From an uncultured Clostridium sp. (GTDB lineage Bacteria; Bacillota; Clostridia; TANB77; CAG-508), in assembly GCA_947384775.1 (NCBI GenBank), contig CANDIF010000004.1, positions 51,002 to 115,001 on the forward strand: a DNA stretch of 64,000 bases. Direction: 5' to 3'. Shown here in pieces: positions 9,927 through 20,545 of the stretch (position 1 is the first letter of the stretch; every line of letters starts with the position of its first letter). Below the pieces are notes generated by a model that saw only the letters and a program-made list of their open reading frames with translations, had not been told where the DNA came from and did no database searches. The position numbers were made by a program, and so were the translations under genes.

Positions 9927-10958
9927 ATGAACCAAATTTTATCTACAGAAAGCAGTCAAAAAAAAGAAATTAAAAAGAATAAAAATAAGAAAAGCAATAG
10001 CGGTGGTTCAGGTTCAATTGCAGTAAAGAAAGCCGCTATAATATTTTCTATTATATTAATACTTTTTGCATTAGTAATTCTTTCAGTAAAATTAGTCCAA
10101 ATGGCTAAAAACAAAGCACAGAATGGAAAAATTGGAATGTTAAATAAACCACAAATAACAGTAGAAAGAGTAAATGCAGACAAAGTAAATATCAATGTTT
10201 CTTATGATGAAGACATTACAAAAATTAGTTGGTGGTGGAATGAAGACATATCACAAATACAAGAAAGAAATTATAATGTGAAATCAGTAGCAGTAGATAT
10301 TCCTGATGGAGAAACGAATATATTAAATGTAGAGGTAATAGGAGCAGATGGAAAGAGCAATAAAATAGAAGAAACATTAACAAGAGAATATACAATAGAA
10401 ATTGAAAGAAATCAGATTCCAGAAACAGATAATATGGAATTGGTTGCAACAAGTGATAAAGGAATAGAAAAAATGGTGTATTACTGGAATGAAGAATCTC
10501 CGGTTACAATACCTGCTACACAAAACAATCAAAAAGAATTAAAAACGACAATTCAATTAAAAAGAGGAATGAATACGCTACATGTTATAGTAACAGACGT
10601 AGAAGGAAATACGAGAGAAAAAGAAGAAATGTTACAATGTGTAAAACAACCAGAAATAGATGTACAAATAAACTTAGATCAAATGTTAATGGTAGTAACA
10701 GTTACACATGATATGGGACTTAAAAAGATAGAATTTGAGGCAAATGGTAAAAAAGTAGTATATGACGAAAACTATGCACAATATAATCCAGATAGAACGA
10801 AAGTAACATTAAAAGCAAGACTAAAAGAAGGAATAGATAATACAGCAAGTGTTGAAGCATATAGTAATGAAGAAATAGAGGATGGAAATACAACACATGC
10901 AACATACAGAGGACATAAGGATTTAACAGATATGAATACAGATACAGAAGAGGAGTGA
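9927..10958 (+). CDS. single-pass membrane protein with extracellular Ig-like repeats
   Basis: A 343-residue protein with a Lys/Asn/Ser-rich cytoplasmic start, one membrane helix at about residues 36-58 and a long outside region. That region has three related beta-rich units of about 80 residues with motifs such as ISWWWNED, MVYYWNEESPVTIP and NTLHVIVTDVEGNTREKEE, typical of bacterial Ig-like folds. It ends in an acidic tail. It lies 7 bp upstream of the REC-GGDEF gene and is likely cotranscribed. Function is unknown; a signalling or envelope-sensing role is only suggested by context. No in-frame CGG occurs. Confidence 0.65.
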   Translation: MNQILSTESSQKKEIKKNKNKKSNSGGSGSIAVKKAAIIFSIILILFALVILSVKLVQMAKNKAQNGKIGMLNKPQITVERVNADKVNINVSYDEDITKISWWWNEDISQIQERNYNVKSVAVDIPDGETNILNVEVIGADGKSNKIEETLTREYTIEIERNQIPETDNMELVATSDKGIEKMVYYWNEESPVTIPATQNNQKELKTTIQLKRGMNTLHVIVTDVEGNTREKEEMLQCVKQPEIDVQINLDQMLMVVTVTHDMGLKKIEFEANGKKVVYDENYAQYNPDRTKVTLKARLKEGIDNTASVEAYSNEEIEDGNTTHATYRGHKDLTDMNTDTEEE

Positions 10959-10965
10959 AAAAAAT

Positions 10966-11898
10966 ATGTTTCAGGAAATCTATATAATAGATAACCAGGA
11001 AGATTTTACAGAATCTTTAAAGGAACTATTTAAAAAAGACACAAACTTTAAGCTTATAAATGTAAAAGAAACACAAATAGATAATATTTTTCAAAATATA
11101 CCAGAGATAATAGTAATAAATGAAGACAATATAAGTACACCTACTCTTGAACTATGCAAAACGATTAGAAAAAATGAAGACAACAATATTACACCATTAA
11201 TAGTAAGTGCGACAAATGAAGACCAAAATCATAAAATGGAATTGGCAAAAGCATCAGTAGAATATTATATACCAAAATCAATGGGAACAGAATATTTGTA
11301 TTACAGAATTAAAAATATGTCTAGATTGCTTGCAGTAAATCGAACAGTAAGCCCATTAACAGGACTTCCAGGAAACGTTCAAATACAAAAGGAATTAAAA
11401 AAACGTTTATTAAAACAAGAAAGTTTTTCAGTATTATACTTAGATCTTGATAATTTCAAGGCATACAATGATGTATATGGTTTTTTACAAGGTGATGAAA
11501 TAATAAAATTTACAGCAAGAACTATAGTAAAAAATGCTAATGAAAAAAATTCAAATGACATATTTATAGGACATATTGGCGGAGACGACTTTGTTGCAAT
11601 TTTAAACATTAAAACAGATTACGAAAAAGTTTGCCAAAACATAATAAAACAATTTGATGAAGGAGTAAAGGAGTTTTTTACAAAAGAAGATAGAGAAAAA
11701 GGATATATAAAAATACAAAATAGAAAAGGTAAAATGGAGCATTTTCCATTAACCTCAATCTCAATAGGAGCAGTTTTTGCAGATAAAGATAAATTTGCAA
11801 ATATTCTAGAAATAGGCGAAATAGGAGCACAGATGAAGCATTTAGCTAAGAAGTATAAAGGAAGCTGCTATGCAGTAGATAGAAGAAAGAAAATGTAA
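10966..11898 (+). CDS. response-regulator-like receiver fused to GGDEF-type domain
   Basis: A 310-residue cytoplasmic protein. Residues 1-120 resemble a receiver domain (IYIIDNQEDF, ending YIPKSMGTEYLYYRI), but the phosphoacceptor position appears as Asn in IIVINED, so phosphorylation is doubtful. Residues about 130-305 are GGDEF-like: LTGLPG, LYLDLDNFKAYND, and HIGGDDF as the signature. GGDDF can be active, but I cannot tell. The expected product would be cyclic di-GMP. It is the second gene of an operon with the Ig-like membrane protein and is followed by a hairpin shared with the cwlD leader. Confidence 0.75.
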   Translation: MFQEIYIIDNQEDFTESLKELFKKDTNFKLINVKETQIDNIFQNIPEIIVINEDNISTPTLELCKTIRKNEDNNITPLIVSATNEDQNHKMELAKASVEYYIPKSMGTEYLYYRIKNMSRLLAVNRTVSPLTGLPGNVQIQKELKKRLLKQESFSVLYLDLDNFKAYNDVYGFLQGDEIIKFTARTIVKNANEKNSNDIFIGHIGGDDFVAILNIKTDYEKVCQNIIKQFDEGVKEFFTKEDREKGYIKIQNRKGKMEHFPLTSISIGAVFADKDKFANILEIGEIGAQMKHLAKKYKGSCYAVDRRKKM

Positions 11899-11902
11899 TA
11901 AA

Positions 11903-11944
11903 TAAAAAAATATCTCCATATATTTTAAAAGTGGAGGTATTTTT
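11903..11944 (+). terminator. terminator hairpin overlapping the cwlD ribosome binding site
   Basis: ATATCTCCA pairs with TGGAGGTAT (one G-U pair) and is followed by TTTTT. The 3-prime arm contains the GGAGG ribosome binding site of the amidase at 11945. The same hairpin can end the upstream transcript and mask the amidase start. Confidence 0.7.
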
Positions 11945-12654
11945 ATGTATGTAATTCAATCTAAAAGAATATATTTAATATTATTTTGCCTTTTTATATC
12001 AACTATTGCATTTAATATAACTACGAAAAAGAAAGAAACTCTTCCAACAGTAGCTTTACCAATAAATAATAAAGTAATAGTACTAGATGCAGGACATCGG
12101 AGGAGAAGATGGAGGACGGAACAAGTAGCAATGGAATATCAGAAGCAGAGATAAATTTAAAAATAGCACAAAAGGTGCAAAGTCTTATAGAATCTTCAGG
12201 AGGAAATGTAATTTTAACACGTTCAGACGAAAATGCGATTTATGATTTAGACAAAAAAACGTTGAAGGAGAAGAAAATTTCAGATATAAAAAATCGTGTT
12301 AAGATAGGGAATGAATCATCAGCAGATGCATTTATCTCAATACATTTAAATAAAATACCGCAAAGTGAATACTGGGGATGGCAAACTTTTTATAAAAACG
12401 GAAATGATGAAAGCAAAAATTTAGCATTATCAATACAAAATGGTTTAAATGAAAGCATAGAAAAAGAAAATAAAAGAGTTCCTCTAAAAATAGAAAATGT
12501 ATATATAATAGAAAACGTTGAAATTCCCACTGCAATAGTTGAATGCGGCTTTTTATCTAATGTAGAAGAGGAACAACTATTACAGCAGGAAGAATATCAA
12601 GATAAACTAGCATGGGGAATATATATGGGAATAATGAATTACTTTTTAGAATAA
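11945..12654 (+). CDS. cwlD: N-acetylmuramoyl-L-alanine amidase (CwlD-like) with two +1 shifts at CGG
   Basis: An amidase_3 zinc enzyme that cuts the bond between muramic acid and the stem peptide outside the membrane. An N-terminal membrane or signal segment (about residues 8-25) precedes the catalytic domain. Skipping C at CGG 12098 and at CGG 12117 gives 235 residues with [25 protein letters not shown]. His51, Glu66 and His133 (SIHLN) are the zinc ligands, and Glu199 (VECGFLSN) is catalytic. Both shifts fall inside the first zinc-binding motif, 19 bp apart, and both are needed. Unshifted translation ends at codon 69. The stop overlaps the end of the convergent fhs gene by 9 bp. Confidence 0.85.
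12098..12100 (+). other. CGG +1 frameshift site 5 (cwlD)
   Basis: The frame reads GGA CAT CGG AGG AGA. Skipping C gives CAT GGA GGA GAA GAT, that is HGGED, the amidase zinc motif. Confidence 0.88.
12117..12119 (+). other. CGG +1 frameshift site 6 (cwlD)
   Basis: After site 5 the frame reads GGA GGA CGG AAC AAG TAG. Skipping C gives GGA ACA AGT AGC AAT and joins the remaining 178 codons. Confidence 0.85.
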
Positions 12655-14313
12655 CCCTGTTATTTTACCATTTTCGTCCACATCAATTTTTTCAGCAGCA
12701 GGAACTTTTGGAAGTCCTGGCATTGTCATTATAGAACCAGTTAGTGCTACTATAAAGCCTGCTCCAGCTGAAACTTTGACTTCACGAACTGTAACTACAA
12801 AATTATCAGGAGCTCCAAGCTTTGTCATATCATCTGAAAAACTATATTGGGTTTTTGCCATACATATAGGCAAATTTCCAAATCCTAAAGAAGTTAATTT
12901 TTTTATTTGCTCTTGAGCTTCAGGTGTGAAACTTACTCCAGAACCTCCATAGATTTTCTTTACAATTGCTTCAATTTTAGCTTCGATAGTATTATCTAAT
13001 TCATAGCTAAAATTAAAATTATTTGATTCTTCACAAAGTTTAACAACTTCTTTTGCAAGATCTATTCCACCATTTCCACCATTTGCCCAAACATCAGAAA
13101 GAACAACATTTACACCAAGTTCTTTACATTTTTTTATTACTAAATTTATTTCTGCATCAGTATCTGTAGGAAATTTATTGATAGCTACAACAGTAGGCAA
13201 TCCATAAACGTTTTTCATATTTGAAAGATGTCTTAATAAATTTGGCAGACCTTTTTCAAGTGCTACTAAGTTTTCAGTATTAAGCTCAGTTTTTTCCATT
13301 CCACCATGCATTTTTAGAGCTCTAATTGTAGCAACTAAAACAACACAAGAAGGATTTAAACCACTAAGTCTACACTTTATATCTAAGAACTTTTCTGCAC
13401 CCAAATCAGCACCAAAACCTGCTTCAGTAACTGTGTAATCTCCAAGTTTCATTGCCATTTTTGTAGCAATAACAGAATTACAACCATGAGCAATATTTGC
13501 AAATGGTCCACCATGAACTATTGCAGGAGTATGTTCTAAAGTTTGTACTAAGTTAGGCTTTAAAGCATCTTTCAATAATGCTGTCATAGCTCCTTCTGCC
13601 TTTAAATCTCCAGCAGTTATAGGTTTATCATCATATGTATATCCTACAATAAGTTTAGCAAGTCTTTTCTTTAAATCAGTAATTGAAGATGCTAAACAGA
13701 AAACTGCCATAATTTCAGATGCAACAGTTATATCATAACCATCATCACGAGGAACACCATTTTTACCCCCACCTAGACCGTCTTTTACAAAACGAAGTTG
13801 GCGGTCATTCATATCTACACAACGTTTCCATGTTATTTTTGTTGGATCAATATTTAAAGAGTTTCCTTGAAAAATGTGATTATCAAGCATTGCAGCAAGT
13901 AAATTATTGGCTGCACCAATTGCATGAAAATCGCCTGTAAAGTGTAGGTTTATATCTTCCATAGGAACAACTTGAGCATAACCACCTCCAGCAGCTCCTC
14001 CTTTTATACCGAAAACAGGTCCTAAAGAAGGTTCACGCAAGGCTACTATTACATTTTTATTTATTTTTCTTAGACCGTCAGCAAGACCTATTGTTGTTGT
14101 TGTTTTACCTTCTCCGGCTGGAGTAGGACTAATGGCTGTAACTAGAATAAGCTTGCTGTTAGTGTTTGTTTCTTTTTGTAGTAATGATAAATCAATTTTG
14201 GCTTTGTAATTTCCATACTGTTCAATATATGAAGTATCAATATTTGCATCTTTTGCTATTTCTAAAATATTTTTCATTCGAGCTTCCCCGGCAATTTCAA
14301 TATCTGTTTTCAT
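12646..14313 (-). CDS. fhs: formate--tetrahydrofolate ligase
   Basis: It makes 10-formyl-THF from formate, ATP and tetrahydrofolate, feeding purine synthesis and, in acetogens, the Wood-Ljungdahl methyl branch. The 555-residue length is normal. The ATP-binding loop [14 protein letters not shown] lies near residues 65-78, and [22 protein letters not shown] and [20 protein letters not shown] are signatures of the family. ATG at 14313 is preferred because GAGGTG lies 6-7 nt upstream. It converges on cwlD and is divergent from the LtaS-like gene. Five CGG triplets on the coding strand fall out of frame. Confidence 0.97.
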   Translation of the reverse strand: MKTDIEIAGEARMKNILEIAKDANIDTSYIEQYGNYKAKIDLSLLQKETNTNSKLILVTAISPTPAGEGKTTTTIGLADGLRKINKNVIVALREPSLGPVFGIKGGAAGGGYAQVVPMEDINLHFTGDFHAIGAANNLLAAMLDNHIFQGNSLNIDPTKITWKRCVDMNDRQLRFVKDGLGGGKNGVPRDDGYDITVASEIMAVFCLASSITDLKKRLAKLIVGYTYDDKPITAGDLKAEGAMTALLKDALKPNLVQTLEHTPAIVHGGPFANIAHGCNSVIATKMAMKLGDYTVTEAGFGADLGAEKFLDIKCRLSGLNPSCVVLVATIRALKMHGGMEKTELNTENLVALEKGLPNLLRHLSNMKNVYGLPTVVAINKFPTDTDAEINLVIKKCKELGVNVVLSDVWANGGNGGIDLAKEVVKLCEESNNFNFSYELDNTIEAKIEAIVKKIYGGSGVSFTPEAQEQIKKLTSLGFGNLPICMAKTQYSFSDDMTKLGAPDNFVVTVREVKVSAGAGFIVALTGSIMTMPGLPKVPAAEKIDVDENGKITGLF

Positions 14314-14468
14314 TGGCAACACCTCTTGCCTTTAATATATAAATAAATGAGAAAAAAGTCAATATAAAAAAACAAAACAACATGAAATTCTTATTTAAAT
14401 ATATTGTAAAAAAAATAAAATTGGATTATAATGCAAATGTAGAAAAATGTAGAAATAAGGTGAGAACC

Positions 14469-16409
14469 ATGAAAAAGTTAAAAACATTAGCATATTGGAC
14501 TATTTTCATAATATATGAAGAAGTAGTTTTTTCAATATTGATTTTTGGGAAATTCCCTAAGACTTTTTTGTGGTTAATTTTATTATCAACACAGTTTGCT
14601 TTATTTTTAGACATATTAACATCAATGTTTAAAAATAAGATTACAAATACAATTATAACATATGTTTTAACAGCTTCAACATGTTTTATAGTTGGGGCAC
14701 AGCTTATTTATTATAAAATATATGGAGCAATAATATCATTTTTCTCAATTATGAATAGTGCACAAGTAACGCAGTTCATGGATACAATTTTTGTTAAGAT
14801 GGGAGAGAATTTATTTGGGATTTTTCTTATTGCACTTCCATTTTTAGTATTAATAATTCTGAATATTACTAAAGCTTTGAGCTTTGAAAGAATGAAATTA
14901 AGGAACTGTTTAATTGAATCTTTTTCAATAATTACAATAACTATACTTGGATTATTATGTGTAAATTTTATAAATACGAAAGGAATATATTCAAATAAGA
15001 ATTTATATTATAATGTACATTCTCCTAAAATAACAGTAAATAGAATGGGATTATATACAGCAATGAAATTAGATTTGAAACGCTTTATATTTGGGTTTGA
15101 GGAGAAACTAACAGTTGAAGTTACAGCAATCCCAGAAGATGCTATAAAGGAAGAAAAGTCTTATAATATAACAGAAATTGATTTTGATACTTTAATTGCT
15201 GATGAAACTGACGAAGAAATAAAATTAATGCATGAATATTTTGCAAATCAAATTCCAAGTGAGCAAAATGAATATACAGGAATGTTTGAAGGAAAAAATT
15301 TGATAGTACTTGTGGCAGAAGCACTAAGTGATGTTGCAATTAGAGAAGATGTAACGCCTAATTTATATAAGCTGTATAAAGAGGGATTTCAATTTACAAA
15401 TTTTTATACTCCATTATATCCAGTTAGTACAGCAGATGGAGAATATATAACAGATATGTCTTTAATTCCTAAAGAAGGTGTATGGAGCATGTATAGAATA
15501 AATGGAAATTATGTTCCATATTCATACGCAAATGCCTTCGAAAATGTAGGATATACAAGCAATAGCTATCATAACCACACTTCAACATATTATCATAGGG
15601 ATGAATTTTTAAATACTTTGGGCTATGACTCCTTTTTAGCTACAGGAACAGGACTAGAAGACAGAATGAATACAAAATTATGGCCAAATAGCGATTACGA
15701 AATGATTGATGTTACAATAGGAGATTATATTAACAATGAAAAATTCTTAGCATATTATATGACAGTAAGTGGACATTTAAATTATACAACAGCAGGAAAC
15801 TGTATGTCAGGTAGAAACTGGGAACAAGTAAAGAATTTGCCATATTCACATAAAGCAAAAGCATATTTAGCATGTCAAATAGAGTTAGATAAAGCAATTG
15901 GAGAGATAATAAATGAATTAACTCTTGCAGGAAGATTAGAAGACACAGTAATAGTTATAAGTCCTGACCACTATCCATATGGTTTAACATTAGCAGAACT
16001 TAATGAATTGTCAAGCTATGAGAGAGACGAAATATTTGAAAAACATCATACTCCATTATTAATTTGGAGTGCATCTATGGAGACACCAGTAAAAATTGAT
16101 AAAGTTTGTTCAAGTTTAGATGTATTGCCAACTGTGCTAAATCTGTTTGGCATAGAATATGATTCAAGATTATTAGTTGGAAATGATATATTATCAGAAA
16201 ATAAAGAACAGATAGTAATTTATTCAGATAGAAGCTTTATAACAGACAAGGGAAGATACAATTCTATTACAGATACATTTACTCCAAATAGTGACATAGA
16301 GATAGAAGAGGGGTATGTTGATAAAATTAATACAATAATTTATCAGAAATATAATATGTCAAAATTAATATTGGAAAAAGATTATTATAGAAAAATTTTT
16401 AATAAATAA
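14469..16409 (+). CDS. LtaS-family membrane sulfatase-fold transferase
   Basis: A 646-residue protein. Five membrane helices fill residues 1-190 and the rest is an extracellular sulfatase-like domain. Seen motifs: FEGKNLIVLVAEALSD (metal-site strand), LYPVSTADGEYITD (position of the catalytic Thr in LtaS), VSGHLNYT and VIVISPDHYPYG (metal-binding DH). LtaS enzymes polymerise glycerol phosphate from phosphatidylglycerol on lipoteichoic acid; related members modify other wall polymers, so the substrate is not certain. ATG at 14469 follows AAGGTGAGAACC and removes an artificial 29-residue extension. No CGG occurs in the gene. Confidence 0.85.
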   Translation: MKKLKTLAYWTIFIIYEEVVFSILIFGKFPKTFLWLILLSTQFALFLDILTSMFKNKITNTIITYVLTASTCFIVGAQLIYYKIYGAIISFFSIMNSAQVTQFMDTIFVKMGENLFGIFLIALPFLVLIILNITKALSFERMKLRNCLIESFSIITITILGLLCVNFINTKGIYSNKNLYYNVHSPKITVNRMGLYTAMKLDLKRFIFGFEEKLTVEVTAIPEDAIKEEKSYNITEIDFDTLIADETDEEIKLMHEYFANQIPSEQNEYTGMFEGKNLIVLVAEALSDVAIREDVTPNLYKLYKEGFQFTNFYTPLYPVSTADGEYITDMSLIPKEGVWSMYRINGNYVPYSYANAFENVGYTSNSYHNHTSTYYHRDEFLNTLGYDSFLATGTGLEDRMNTKLWPNSDYEMIDVTIGDYINNEKFLAYYMTVSGHLNYTTAGNCMSGRNWEQVKNLPYSHKAKAYLACQIELDKAIGEIINELTLAGRLEDTVIVISPDHYPYGLTLAELNELSSYERDEIFEKHHTPLLIWSASMETPVKIDKVCSSLDVLPTVLNLFGIEYDSRLLVGNDILSENKEQIVIYSDRSFITDKGRYNSITDTFTPNSDIEIEEGYVDKINTIIYQKYNMSKLILEKDYYRKIFNK

Positions 16410-16410
16410 A

Positions 16411-16440
16411 AAGATGCCATAATAGGCATCTTCCTATTTT
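16411..16440. terminator. bidirectional terminator between LtaS-like gene and purA
   Basis: AAGATGCC pairs with GGCATCTT around a 6-nt loop between two convergent genes. Confidence 0.8.
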
Positions 16441-16446
16441 GATAGT

Positions 16447-17727
<1,281 letters not shown>

Positions 17728-17741
17728 CTAAAATAAAATAT

Positions 17742-17806
17742 GTTCTTAAATGAGCAATGGCTTTTAAGAACACATATATTATGTTATATTTTGGGGGATT
17801 TGTCAA
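17742..17806 (-). promoter_or_regulatory. purA promoter and 5-prime hairpin
   Basis: On the minus strand TTGACA (17806-17801) and CATAAT (17783-17778) are 17 nt apart. Immediately downstream TGTTCTTAAA pairs with TTTAAGAACA, so the mRNA would begin with a 10-bp hairpin. This resembles a 5-prime stabiliser; no PurR box was recognised. Confidence 0.65.
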
Positions 17807-17886
17807 TATTTTAGACGAAAAAATAAATAATTTTTATAGCCGAAAAACCTTGATTTTTCAAGGAAAATATGATATTATAGATAAAA

Positions 17887-17930
17887 TACATTAAAAAAGT
17901 CGCTATTTTATGGCGACTTTTTTAATAATT
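17887..17930. terminator. strong hairpin in the purA-cdd spacer
   Basis: AAAAAAGTCGC pairs with GCGACTTTTTT around a short AT loop. A promoter-like TTGATT ... TATTAT lies just upstream on the plus strand, so it may end a very short transcript. Confidence 0.6.
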
Positions 17931-17963
17931 ATAGATTAGAGTTTATAAGAAGTCTATAAAAAA

Positions 17964-18049
17964 TCCGCTCCATCTTGCTGGATATTCGATTTTTAAAATT
18001 TAAATAGCGTTGCTTAGAATTTTAAAAATGAATATCCATGTGGAGCTAT
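17964..18049. repeat. dispersed palindromic repeat, copy A
   Basis: The ends read TCCGCTCCATCTTGCTGGAT and ATCCATGTGGAGCTA and are mutually complementary. Inside, ATTTTTAAAATT pairs with AATTTTAAAAAT, making one long bulged hairpin. It fills most of the gene-free stretch between purA and cdd. Copies B and C are at 53757 and 57793. Confidence 0.75.
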
Positions 18050-18107
18050 GTAATATAATCCAATAAATTAACTAAAATTGTAATGAATACATTAAGTTTA
18101 TACTAAT

Positions 18108-18500
18108 TTATAAATTAAAGTTATGTGGTAATAGGTCAGAAATAGTATATTCAGACACTTTATTATCAGGACTTAATAAATAAATTTTAAAATTTTTGTC
18201 TACAAATTCACTCATGAATTGTCTACAATAACCGCATGGTGTACAGTTTCCCAATGTGTCTAGAGAACTTCCTCCACATATTACTATATATTCAAATTCT
18301 TTTTCTCCTTCTGATATTGCTTTTGTAAATGCAACTCTTTCTGCACATATTGACATGATTCCATCATTTTCTATATTACATCCTGAATAGATTTTTCCTG
18401 ATTTTCCTTTTAATGCAGCTCCTACAAAGTATTTTGAATGCGGAGCATAACTGTTTTGTCTTACTGATTTTGCAATAGAAATAGCTTCATTTAAATCCAT
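18108..18500 (-). CDS. cdd: cytidine deaminase
   Basis: It deaminates cytidine and deoxycytidine to uridine in pyrimidine salvage. The 130-residue length is normal. Zinc motifs are visible: CAERVAFTKA (Cys-Ala-Glu) and CTPCGYCRQFMSEF (PCxxC). The N-terminus has SYAPHSKYFVGAAL, also typical. An AGAGAGG site precedes the ATG. It stands alone, divergent from the orphan gene at 18617. Confidence 0.95.
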   Translation of the reverse strand: MDLNEAISIAKSVRQNSYAPHSKYFVGAALKGKSGKIYSGCNIENDGIMSICAERVAFTKAISEGEKEFEYIVICGGSSLDTLGNCTPCGYCRQFMSEFVDKNFKIYLLSPDNKVSEYTISDLLPHNFNL

Positions 18501-18562
18501 ATAAAACCTCTCTTTCTCTATGTAATATACTATAAAAGGTGGTAAAAAGCAACAAATAAGCG

Positions 18563-18591
18563 TTGAAAAAAGTCGAAAAATGTAGTATAAT
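18563..18591 (+). promoter_or_regulatory. promoter of the orphan gene at 18617
   Basis: TTGAAA (18563-18568) and TATAAT (18586-18591) are spaced 17 nt, and AAGGAGG stands before the ATG. The promoter looks native although the gene does not. Confidence 0.7.
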
Positions 18592-18616
18592 AGTAAACCG
18601 TAAGGAGGTATGATTT

Positions 18617-19099
18617 ATGCATACAAATTCCTTAGATGTTCGGCTATTAGAAAATAGTCTAGACTTTAGGCCGAGAAAATGGGCAGGAAGGCTTCTTGGT
18701 GCAGGTTGCTATCCATATGCAGCAAATTTCTACTATGAAAAGTTCATTAAAATTGGAGAACTCATTGGAGAACCTTGTGGTATGAAGACTCCAGATCATG
18801 AACTAATATTTATATTGTGGAAAGAATTACTGCATTTGGGGTATAAGTCTGTTAGAGAAGTGCAGACTGATTACATAGTGCAACCAGGTGAGTTGAAAAT
18901 CTATCTGCGGAGAGTGGATCAATTAGGTATGTATCATTTATTCCGACAGAACAGTGATGGCTTGTGGTCTCATAAATATAGAAACAAACTGCCATCAGAG
19001 AGAGACTCTTATCAAGATCTTCTCATTAATCCAGCTAACCAAAAATCAAAAGAGGGATTTACATATCATGGCTGGTGTTTCCTGCTCAACAGGGATTAG
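18617..19099 (+). CDS. orphan protein of foreign composition with two in-frame CGG codons
   Basis: A 160-residue soluble protein of unrecognised family, containing RPRKWAGRLLGAGCYPYAA and GFTYHGWCFLLNRD. Base composition is clearly richer in GC than its neighbours, and its codons include CTG, CGG and CCG that the rest of the window avoids. CGG stands in frame at 18641 (codon 9) and 18908 (codon 98), the only such use as apparent Arg in the window. If CGG forces a +1 shift, translation would end two codons after the first, at TAG. The gene may therefore be a recent arrival that is not properly expressed. It has a native-looking promoter and a GC-rich terminator. Confidence 0.55.
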   Translation: MHTNSLDVRLLENSLDFRPRKWAGRLLGAGCYPYAANFYYEKFIKIGELIGEPCGMKTPDHELIFILWKELLHLGYKSVREVQTDYIVQPGELKIYLRRVDQLGMYHLFRQNSDGLWSHKYRNKLPSERDSYQDLLINPANQKSKEGFTYHGWCFLLNRD

Positions 19100-19115
19100 C
19101 TGTAGCCTATCCCTG

Positions 19116-19149
19116 GGCCGCCAACAATAACAAGTTGGCGGCCGTTTTT
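19116..19149 (+). terminator. GC-rich terminator after the orphan gene
   Basis: GGCCGCCAAC pairs perfectly with GTTGGCGGCC around an 8-nt loop, followed by GTTTTT. Its GC content is unlike other terminators here. Confidence 0.85.
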
Positions 19150-19178
19150 CTTTTATAATATAAAAAAAATATATGAAA

Positions 19179-19601
19179 CTATAAATATTTCTTTAAATCT
19201 TCTACATTTTTTTCTTGTAAACGAACAAAATCAGATAGAATATTTTTAACCTCTTTAGTTGTAGAGACGTTATTTAAAAGTTTTCTGCCTTTAATAATTC
19301 CCATATTTGTGCCTTGTATTAAAAGATCGGATAATTTAGAATTACTAGTATCATTAACGGTGTTTAACTGAATTCCCATCCATGACATTGCTTTTTGCAT
19401 CATAGGTGTATCTTCAATTTCTTCATGATTTTCTACTAATAATTCTTGAGTTCTATCAAATATATTTTTATATTCTTTATGTTGTTTATTTAGTAGGCTC
19501 TCAAAGTTTTCATCTTGAACTTTATTTAACACAGTACTTATTGAATCCATACCCATTTTAGCATCTTTGCTAATTTCTTTTAAAAGTGAAAAATTTTCCA
19601 T
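19179..19601 (-). CDS. hypothetical helical protein
   Basis: A 140-residue, Met-rich, mostly helical protein with no membrane segment (FSLLKEISKDAKMGMDSISTVLNKV, then PMMQKAMSWMGIQLNTV). Its length and helix spacing suggest a four-helix bundle related to spore-coat or ferritin-like DUF proteins. That is a guess from shape, not recognition of a family. A GAGGTAAC site precedes the ATG. It is divergent from ylmH. Confidence 0.55.
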   Translation of the reverse strand: MENFSLLKEISKDAKMGMDSISTVLNKVQDENFESLLNKQHKEYKNIFDRTQELLVENHEEIEDTPMMQKAMSWMGIQLNTVNDTSNSKLSDLLIQGTNMGIIKGRKLLNNVSTTKEVKNILSDFVRLQEKNVEDLKKYL

Positions 19602-19711
19602 AATTGTTACCTCCTCTATTTTATTTTAGTATTTGTAAATTTGGAAAAAATATGTATTTACATTGAGAATAGATGGGTTATATGATAAAATAATAGCATC
19701 AAGGAGCTAAT

Positions 19712-20491
19712 ATGGAAAATAATAGTGAGGAAAAATTAATTGTAGCAAAATTAAATGATAAGATAAAATTTTGTAAAACAAGAAACAAAATTGTAAATAC
19801 AGAATTTTTGAATATGTATCAAGAAAATATATTAAGAAAAGAACTACAACGTATTAAATTTAAAAATTATATTTTTACAGGTGGATATGAAGAGGCAGAA
19901 AGTAAATTACTTATAATATATCCAGATAAATTAACAGAAGAAGTAGTTACAAAAAATGTTCAGAATATAATAAAAGCTATAAGAGTGATTCTCCCAAATG
20001 AGCAAATAGGAAAATATCAGCATAAAGATTATTTAGGAACAATAATGCAATTTGGATTAGTAAGAGAACGAATAGGAGATATTCTAGTTTATGAAAATTG
20101 TGCATATATAATAGCTCTGCAGGAGAATGTTCAATATATAAAAGATTCTTTAATAGAGACAAAGAAATTCAAAAAAGCAAAAATAGAAATAATAGACACT
20201 AAGGAAATAGAAGTAAGAACACCAGAGTTTGAAACATTTAAGATAACAGTAAATTCATTAAGACTAGACAATTTTGTTTCAGAGATAGGAAAACTTTCAA
20301 GGAATGAAACATCAAAATTAATTGAAAGTGAGCAGGTTTCTGTAAATTGCAAAGTGGAAACAAGACAATCAAAAATAGTAGAAGAAAAAGATGTTTTAAT
20401 AATACGTAGAAAAGGAAAATTTATTATAGAGGAATTTGGAAATGTAAATAAAAAGGGCAAACAGGTTGTGATGATAAAAAAATATAAGTGA
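19712..20491 (+). CDS. ylmH: S4-domain RNA-binding protein YlmH
   Basis: A 259-residue protein with the YlmH layout: an N-terminal RRM-like domain (NYIFTGGYEEAESKLLIIYP) and a C-terminal S4 domain at about residues 180-240 (LRLDNFVSEIGKLSRNETSKLIESEQVSVN). In Bacillus YlmH binds stalled 50S subunits and helps ribosome quality control. It usually lies in the division cluster; here it stands alone. Its role in rescue of stalled translation makes it worth noting in a genome with CGG stalling, but no direct link is shown. Confidence 0.9.
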   Translation: MENNSEEKLIVAKLNDKIKFCKTRNKIVNTEFLNMYQENILRKELQRIKFKNYIFTGGYEEAESKLLIIYPDKLTEEVVTKNVQNIIKAIRVILPNEQIGKYQHKDYLGTIMQFGLVRERIGDILVYENCAYIIALQENVQYIKDSLIETKKFKKAKIEIIDTKEIEVRTPEFETFKITVNSLRLDNFVSEIGKLSRNETSKLIESEQVSVNCKVETRQSKIVEEKDVLIIRRKGKFIIEEFGNVNKKGKQVVMIKKYK

Positions 20492-20502
20492 TTAATACGA
20501 AA

Positions 20503-20531
20503 GTCACCGCTGGTATACCGGCGGTGACTCT
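20503..20531 (-). terminator. GC-rich hairpin after the membrane orphan gene
   Basis: AGTCACCGC pairs with GCGGTGACT around a 10-nt loop. On the minus strand it follows the orphan gene, with only a short T-run. Confidence 0.6.
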
Positions 20532-20545
20532 GCTGATAGCGACAC

